A stretch of 64,000 bases of DNA from Rhodalgimonas zhirmunskyi (lineage in GTDB: Bacteria > Pseudomonadota > Alphaproteobacteria > Rhodobacterales > Rhodobacteraceae), in NCBI GenBank assembly GCA_030848925.1, contig JANFFA010000005.1, forward strand, positions 233,632 through 297,631, written 5' to 3'. The number at the start of each line of letters is the position of its first letter. Positions within the stretch are counted from its first letter, which is position 1. The translations under genes were made by a program, and so were the position numbers. Shown here one piece after another: positions 58,729 to 64,000 of the stretch. The notes under the pieces were generated by a model that saw only the letters and a program-made list of their open reading frames with translations, did not search any database and was not told the DNA's origin.

Positions 58729-59547
58729 ATGCCACAAAAGACCGGTGCAATCCCGATCGTAGGCTGCGTTCGATTCTCGGTCCTGACCGAGGATTACTAT
58801 GCCGAGCGTTTTGGCACGGTTGAGCGGATCGCCGAGCATATCTTTGCGCCCGAGCGGCTGGAGCTGCGCTTCAAGCTGTTCGAAACCCTGTGCCTGCCTG
58901 CGATGACGCAGCAGACCGATCTTGGGTTTCGCTGTGTCATCCTGACATCGACTCTGCTTCCAGCGGACGCGCGCGCGCGGCTTGATGCGCTGATTGCGCC
59001 GCATCCGCATCTTTCGATCTATGCCGCCCCGCCGCAAAAGCATTATCCGCTGACCCGCGCGGCGTATTTCTCGGCGCTGCCCGAGGGGGCGAAGCGCTGG
59101 ATCTTTTTCCGGATCGACGATGACGATGCGGTGTCTCTCGACTATATCGAGCGGCTGCGCCGGATCGCCGATTGCCTTGACGGGCTGCATCCGAACGAGC
59201 AATTCGCCATCGCCTTCAATCACGGGTTCTACCTTGAGCTTAGCGAAGACGAGAGCGAGAACAGCCTGATCGACGGTTCGGAACGCAATCCGCTTTCGGT
59301 TGGTGTGGCGCTGCTGAGTGGGGGCGATGATGAACGCTCGCCCTATCGCTATAATCACCGGATGCTGGCGACGCGGTACAATCTTTACAGCGATATGTCG
59401 GCCACGGTGTTTTTGCGCTCGGTTCATCGCGACAACAAGTCCGACCCCAAGAAACTTGGCCCCGCCGATACGATGAAGCGGCGCGAGGTCGACCGGCAGG
59501 TGCGCGAACGGTTCGGGTTGGACCCTGACAAGCTGCGCGCGCTTTGA
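58729..59547 (+). CDS. Putative rhamnosyltransferase-family protein
   Basis: A 272-residue protein matching the putative rhamnosyl transferase family. VRFSVLTEDYY at the N-terminus, RFKLFETLCLPAMTQQTDLGFRC and the acidic cluster FFRIDDDDAVSLDYIERL (a DxD-like metal/sugar-nucleotide site) are characteristic. It probably adds a sugar to a surface glycan, but donor and acceptor are unknown. The ATG at 58729 follows GAAGAGGG. It has no membrane segment. The EamA transporter starts three bases after its stop, suggesting co-transcription. Confidence 0.75.
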   Translation: MPQKTGAIPIVGCVRFSVLTEDYYAERFGTVERIAEHIFAPERLELRFKLFETLCLPAMTQQTDLGFRCVILTSTLLPADARARLDALIAPHPHLSIYAAPPQKHYPLTRAAYFSALPEGAKRWIFFRIDDDDAVSLDYIERLRRIADCLDGLHPNEQFAIAFNHGFYLELSEDESENSLIDGSERNPLSVGVALLSGGDDERSPYRYNHRMLATRYNLYSDMSATVFLRSVHRDNKSDPKKLGPADTMKRREVDRQVRERFGLDPDKLRAL

Positions 59548-59549
59548 CC

Positions 59550-60470
59550 ATGCAGGCGGGGGCTGCGCAGGGGCGGGACAACCTTTTTGGATCTGTTCTG
59601 ATGATGGTGTCGATGGCGGGGTTCACGCTGAACGATACCTGCATAAAACTGCTGTCGGGCAGTCTTGGGCTGGCGCAGGTGGTGTTCCTGCGCGGCCTTC
59701 TGGTGAGTGTGCTGCTGTACATTGTGGGGCGGCGGCTGGCCGCGTTCAGCCATCGGCTGTCGCGGCGTGACCTGCGCATTATTGCAGTGCGCACATTGGC
59801 CGAACTGGGTGCGACCTATTTCTTTCTGACGGCGCTGTTTCACATGCCCTTGCCCAATGTGACGGCGATCCTGCAAGCCCTGCCACTTTCGGTCGCGCTG
59901 GCGGCGGCCCTGGTTTTCAAGGAGTCTCTTGGCTGGCGACGTTTGAGCGCGATCGCGGTGGGCTTTGCCGGGGTGATGCTGATCGTGCAGCCGGGGGGCG
60001 AGGGGTTCTCGGTCTACGCGCTTTATGCGTTGGCGGCGGTGGGCTGCGTTACGATGCGCGATTTGGCTGCGCGGCGACTTTCGCCTGAAGTGCCGTCGGT
60101 GGCGGTGGCGTTCATCACCGCGACCTCCATCACGTTTGTGGCTGGGCTGATTCTCGCCTTCGAGATGGGGGAGGCCGGGGCAGGGGGGAAACCACTGTCC
60201 GAGATCAGCTGGCCCGAGACGCGCCTGATCCTGGGGGCTGCGCTGAGCGTGCTGGCGGGCTATCTGGCGTCGGTCATGTGTATGCGCGTGGGCGAGATCG
60301 GCGTGGTCGCGCCGTTCCGCTACACGGGGCTGCTTTGGGCACTGGTGCTGGGCTGGGCGGTGTTTGATTACTGGCCTGATGGGATGGAACTGACGGGCGC
60401 GACGATCGTCGTTGCGATGGGGCTTTTCACGCTTTATCGTGAAAGCCGGCTGCGCCGAGGCGCCGCCTGA
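59550..60470 (+). CDS. EamA/DMT-superfamily transporter
   Basis: A 306-residue membrane protein with about ten TM helices arranged as two EamA repeats (first from about residue 14, second from about 150). The end LVLGWAVFDYWPDG followed by TGATIVVAMGLFTLYRE is typical. It is probably a metabolite exporter. The substrate is unknown. The ATG at 59550 is taken over the TTG at 59544, which lies inside the upstream stop region. Confidence 0.85.
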   Translation: MQAGAAQGRDNLFGSVLMMVSMAGFTLNDTCIKLLSGSLGLAQVVFLRGLLVSVLLYIVGRRLAAFSHRLSRRDLRIIAVRTLAELGATYFFLTALFHMPLPNVTAILQALPLSVALAAALVFKESLGWRRLSAIAVGFAGVMLIVQPGGEGFSVYALYALAAVGCVTMRDLAARRLSPEVPSVAVAFITATSITFVAGLILAFEMGEAGAGGKPLSEISWPETRLILGAALSVLAGYLASVMCMRVGEIGVVAPFRYTGLLWALVLGWAVFDYWPDGMELTGATIVVAMGLFTLYRESRLRRGAA

Positions 60471-60523
60471 GCGACGGTTAAGCAATTGCATGCTTCGCTA
60501 GTGCAAGGCCCCGCTGGCGGCTG

Positions 60524-60552
60524 TTGACAACCCCTGCGACTCCCCCTATACG
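60524..60552 (+). promoter_or_regulatory. Sigma-70 promoter of the str operon
   Basis: TTGACA (60524-60529) and TATACG (60547-60552) are separated by exactly 17 bases. The -35 box is a perfect match and the -10 is four of six. Transcription should begin near 60559 and read through rpsL-rpsG-fusA-tuf. It is the best promoter in the window by eye. Confidence 0.8.
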
Positions 60553-60744
60553 CGCCCCATCCGGCGAGGGGTCTTCCCTCTATGCCGATATCAAAACTGT
60601 AGTGGACACGATCCGGGCAGGCCATTGCCCCGATCCTCTGGCAACCCACCGCGTCGTTCCCGGCCTTACAGGGGACGAAGGCGGTTTTTGCGCGTTTTGT
60701 GGACGCACGACGTGTGAAGCCGGGGCGCTGGAACCAAAGGAACC

Positions 60745-60774
60745 GCATGGGGCGACCCATGCAACACATGTGTT
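60745..60774 (+). promoter_or_regulatory. Structured element in the rpsL leader
   Basis: GCATGGG-GCGA-CCCATGC (60745-60762) is a perfect seven-base stem with a GNRA-type GCGA loop. It is followed by the 12-base palindrome AACACATGTGTT (60763-60774), which ends 21 bases before the rpsL start. Such a pair of hairpins could expose or hide the ribosome site. A role for S7 or another ribosomal protein is speculation. Confidence 0.45.
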
Positions 60775-60795
60775 GAGAAACGGGGAAGAGACCCA

Positions 60796-61167
60796 ATGCC
60801 GACGATCCAACAGCTGATCCGCAAGCCGCGGCAGCCCAAAGTCAAGCGCTCGAAGTCCATGCACCTTGAGCAGTGCCCGCAGAAACGCGGCGTATGTACG
60901 CGCGTCTATACCACGACGCCGAAGAAGCCGAACTCGGCCATGCGGAAGGTTGCAAAAGTGCGCCTTACCAATGGTTACGAGGTCATCAGCTACATCCCGG
61001 GCGAAAGCCATAACCTTCAGGAGCACTCTGTTGTCCTGATCCGTGGCGGCCGTGTGAAAGACCTTCCCGGCGTGCGTTACCACATCCTGCGCGGCGTTCT
61101 CGATACGCAAGGCGTCAAGGATCGTAAGCAGCGTCGTTCGAAATACGGCGCGAAGCGTCCGAAGTAA
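60796..61167 (+). CDS. rpsL: 30S ribosomal protein S12
   Basis: A 123-residue S12 of the decoding centre. K43 in [10 protein letters not shown] and the GRVKDLPGV loop are unchanged from the sensitive form, so no streptomycin-resistance substitution is visible. The start follows GGGAAGAG. It is the first gene of the str operon. Confidence 0.98.
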   Translation: MPTIQQLIRKPRQPKVKRSKSMHLEQCPQKRGVCTRVYTTTPKKPNSAMRKVAKVRLTNGYEVISYIPGESHNLQEHSVVLIRGGRVKDLPGVRYHILRGVLDTQGVKDRKQRRSKYGAKRPK

Positions 61168-61650
<483 letters not shown>

Positions 61651-61683
61651 ATTTAAGACAGCTTTCCCTGAGAGGCTCAGACC

Positions 61684-63801
61684 ATGGCACGCGATTATCC
61701 GCTCGACCGCTACCGCAACTTCGGCATCATGGCCCATATCGACGCAGGCAAGACCACCTGCTCGGAACGGATCCTGTTTTATACCGGCAAATCCCACAAC
61801 ATCGGTGAGGTGCACGATGGTGCGGCCACGATGGACTGGATGGAGCAGGAGCAGGAACGCGGCATCACCATCACCTCGGCTGCGACGACCACGTTCTGGG
61901 AGCGCACCGAAGATGGCGTGACCCCCGATACGCCCAAGCACCGCATGAACATCATCGACACCCCCGGCCACGTTGACTTCACCATCGAAGTCGAGCGTTC
62001 GCTTGCGGTTCTCGACGGTGCGGTTGCTGTTCTCGACGCCAACGCCGGTGTCGAGCCGCAGACCGAAACCGTGTGGCGTCAGGCAGACCGTTACAAGGTT
62101 CCGCGGATCGTGTTCGTGAACAAGATGGACAAGATCGGCGCTGACTTCTTCAACTGCGTTCGCATGATCGAAGACCGCACCGGCGCAACCGCCGTTCCCG
62201 TCGGCATCCCGATCGGTGCCGAGACCGAACTGGAAGGTCTGATCGACCTCGTGACCATGGAAGAGTGGCTCTGGCAGGGCGAAGATCTGGGTGCATCCTG
62301 GATCAAGGCGCCTGTCCGTGACAGCCTCAAGGACATGGCCGAAGAGTGGCGCGGCAAGATGATCGAGAACGCCGTCGAAATGGACGACGACGCGATGGAA
62401 GCCTACCTTGAAGGCGAAGAGCCCGACGTTCCGACCCTGCGCAAACTGCTGCGCATGGGCACGCTGTCGCTGTCCTTCGTTCCGGTTCTGGGCGGCTCTG
62501 CGTTCAAGAACAAAGGCGTTCAGCCGCTTCTCAACGCCGTGATCGACTACCTGCCGAGCCCGCTCGACGTGGTTGATTACATGGGCTTCAAACCCGGCGA
62601 CGAAGAAGAAACCCGTAACATCCCGCGCCGCGCCGATGACAACATGCCGTTCTCGGGCCTTGCGTTCAAAATCATGAACGACCCGTTCGTCGGCTCGCTC
62701 ACCTTTGTGCGTATCTATTCCGGTCACCTCAAGAAGGGTGACCAGATGCTGAACTCGACCAAGGGCAAGAACGAGCGCGTCGGTCGTATGATGATGATGC
62801 ACTCGAACAACCGCGAAGAGATCGAAGAGGCATTTGCCGGTGACATCATCGCGCTTGGTGGTCTGAAAGACACCACCACGGGTGACACGCTGTGCGACAA
62901 GGGTGATCCGGTTGTTCTGGAAACCATGACCTTCCCCGATCCCGTTATCGAGATTGCGGTCGAGCCCAAAACCAAGGGTGACCAGGAGAAGATGTCGCAG
63001 GGTCTGGCCCGTCTGGCCGCAGAAGACCCGTCCTTCCGCGTCGAGACCGATATGGAAAGCGGTCAGACCATCATGAAGGGCATGGGCGAACTTCACCTCG
63101 ACATCCTCGTCGATCGCCTGAAGCGCGAATTCAAGGTCGAAGCCAACATCGGTGCGCCGCAGGTGGCCTATCGTGAGACCATCGGTCACGAGGTCGAGCA
63201 TACCTACACCCACAAGAAACAGTCGGGTGGTTCGGGTCAGTTCGCCGAAGTGAAGATGATCATCACGCCAACCGAGCCGGGCGAAGGTTATTCGTTCGAG
63301 AGCCGCATCGTGGGGGGTTCCGTTCCCAAGGAATATATCCCCGGTGTCGAAAAAGGCATTCGCTCGGTCATGGACAGCGGTCCGCTTGCCGGCTTCCCGG
63401 TGATCGACTTCAAGGTCGCCCTGATCGACGGTAAGTTCCACGACGTGGACTCCTCGGTTCTGGCCTTTGAAATCGCCGCACGGATGTGCATGCGCGAAGG
63501 TATGCGCAAGGCGGGTGCGAAGCTGCTCGAGCCGATCATGAAGGTCGAAGTTGTCACGCCGGAAGAATACACCGGTGGCATCATCGGCGACCTGACATCG
63601 CGTCGGGGTCAGGTTTCGGGGCAGGAAACGCGCGGCAACGCCATCGCGATCGACGCCTTCGTGCCGCTGGCCAACATGTTCGGCTACATCAACACGCTGC
63701 GTTCGATGTCCTCGGGCCGCGCGCAGTTCACGATGCAGTTCGACCACTACGATCCGGTTCCGCAGAACATCTCGGACGAGATCCAGTCGAAATACGCATA
63801 A
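61684..63801 (+). CDS. fusA: Translation elongation factor G
   Basis: A 705-residue EF-G, the usual length. The P-loop AHIDAGKTT is at the N-terminus, switch motifs ERGITI and DTPGHVDF and the specificity motif NKMDK follow, and domains II-V are complete. It is followed by a repeat-rich gap and tuf. Confidence 0.98.
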   Translation: MARDYPLDRYRNFGIMAHIDAGKTTCSERILFYTGKSHNIGEVHDGAATMDWMEQEQERGITITSAATTTFWERTEDGVTPDTPKHRMNIIDTPGHVDFTIEVERSLAVLDGAVAVLDANAGVEPQTETVWRQADRYKVPRIVFVNKMDKIGADFFNCVRMIEDRTGATAVPVGIPIGAETELEGLIDLVTMEEWLWQGEDLGASWIKAPVRDSLKDMAEEWRGKMIENAVEMDDDAMEAYLEGEEPDVPTLRKLLRMGTLSLSFVPVLGGSAFKNKGVQPLLNAVIDYLPSPLDVVDYMGFKPGDEEETRNIPRRADDNMPFSGLAFKIMNDPFVGSLTFVRIYSGHLKKGDQMLNSTKGKNERVGRMMMMHSNNREEIEEAFAGDIIALGGLKDTTTGDTLCDKGDPVVLETMTFPDPVIEIAVEPKTKGDQEKMSQGLARLAAEDPSFRVETDMESGQTIMKGMGELHLDILVDRLKREFKVEANIGAPQVAYRETIGHEVEHTYTHKKQSGGSGQFAEVKMIITPTEPGEGYSFESRIVGGSVPKEYIPGVEKGIRSVMDSGPLAGFPVIDFKVALIDGKFHDVDSSVLAFEIAARMCMREGMRKAGAKLLEPIMKVEVVTPEEYTGGIIGDLTSRRGQVSGQETRGNAIAIDAFVPLANMFGYINTLRSMSSGRAQFTMQFDHYDPVPQNISDEIQSKYA

Positions 63802-63805
63802 CGGC

Positions 63806-63859
63806 GGTGGGCAACCTGCCCACCCTACCACCCCTGTAGGGTGCGTGATGTCACGCACC
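63806..63859. repeat. REP-like triple hairpin between fusA and tuf
   Basis: Three stems lie end to end: GGTGGGC-AACCT-GCCCACC (63806-63824), CTAC/GTAG extended as CACCCTAC with GTAGGGTG (63821-63843), and GGTGCGTG-ATGT-CACGCACC (63840-63859). They share bases, so they form alternatives or a cloverleaf. The units GTGGGCA..GCCCACCCTA and TAGGGTGCGTGA..TCACGCACC resemble widespread palindromic intergenic repeats known from many bacterial genomes. Confidence 0.6.
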
Positions 63860-63884
63860 GCACGACACGAATAAGGAGGCCATC

Positions 63885-64000
63885 ATGGCTAAGGAAAAGT
63901 TTGAACGTAACAAACCGCACGTGAACATCGGCACCGTTGGTCACGTTGACCACGGCAAGACGACGCTGACGGCGGCGATCACCAAGTATTTCGGTGACTT
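63885..64000 (+). CDS. tuf: Translation elongation factor Tu, 5' part only
   Basis: The first 38 codons and part of another ([20 protein letters not shown], then VDHGKTT as P-loop). The gene runs off the right end of the window. AAGGAGG at 63873-63879 is an ideal ribosome site. Rhodobacterales often carry two tuf genes, so this one may not be unique. Confidence 0.95.
   Translation, partial: MAKEKFERNKPHVNIGTVGHVDHGKTTLTAAITKYFGD

Larger units (their letters stand above)
60471..60795. other. 325-base promoter and leader region of the str operon
   Basis: No protein gene is supported. A frame from 60524 to 60817 is open but runs across the promoter and out of frame into rpsL. The region contains the promoter (60524-60552) and a structured leader of about 235 bases, listed separately. 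Confidence 0.65.

Noticed and set aside
60524..60817. Small frame in the rpsL leader (97 codons)
   Set aside because: It begins at the -35 box of the promoter and overlaps rpsL out of frame. It has no ribosome site.

Overview
The window is a GC-rich, densely packed stretch of an alphaproteobacterial chromosome. It most resembles the Roseobacter group of the Rhodobacterales. The evidence is gene content: a DddL-type DMSP lyase, a non-pyrrolysine MttB-family methyltransferase, a che operon ordered like that of Sinorhizobium, class II KdsA, and TamA/TamB. Many neighbouring genes share ATGA stop/start overlaps. I see no insertion sequence, prophage, CRISPR array, tRNA or rRNA.

Layout. 0.3-9.5 kb: MttB-like methyltransferase, a PanE-like reductase, a PiT phosphate permease with a Pho-box-like site upstream, a Nudix hydrolase, the helicase HrpB, a RidA protein and the GTPase MeaB. 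9.7-15 kb: a chemotaxis operon (STAS protein, CheY, CheA, CheW, CheR, CheY, and a small protein with two CheZ-like signatures) with no cheB or cheD. 15-18.6 kb: a periplasmic HtrA/Deg protease divergent from an OmpR-type two-component pair. 18.6-27.4 kb: envelope biogenesis, with the KDO genes kpsF-kdsB-kdsA and then tamA-tamB. 27.8-32.2 kb: a two-gene RND efflux pump. 32.2-45.2 kb: mixed accessory genes. These are an Lrp regulator and divergent ornithine-type decarboxylase, a lone CoxL-like subunit overlapping a DUF2235 hydrolase, argB with a ferredoxin-like gene and sixA, an SDR, a solitary RES-domain protein, a membrane-anchored LytTR regulator divergent from two small membrane proteins, an amidase, and an unrecognised membrane protein.

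45.3-58.6 kb is the secE-nusG-rplKA-rplJL-rpoBC cluster. Its most striking feature is a dddL gene on the opposite strand between rplA and rplJ, a junction that is normally kept intact. Structured RNA sites (a terminator after rplA, a probable L10 leader, two hairpins between rplL and rpoB, a terminator after rpoC) mark the transcription units. 58.7-60.5 kb holds a rhamnosyltransferase-like protein and an EamA transporter. 60.5-64 kb is the str operon (rpsL, rpsG, fusA, start of tuf). It has a near-consensus sigma-70 promoter and a REP-like triple hairpin before tuf.

Most of the window is core biology. The less ordinary parts are the dddL insertion, the CheZ/CheT-like mini-protein in a che operon lacking cheB, the solitary RES protein whose usual catalytic glutamate position is not Glu, the orphan form II CoxL, the RND pump with Arg at the expected proton-relay Lys, and several small intergenic repeat families (a GTATTT...ATGAA element in three places and 12-13 bp tandem arrays in three places).
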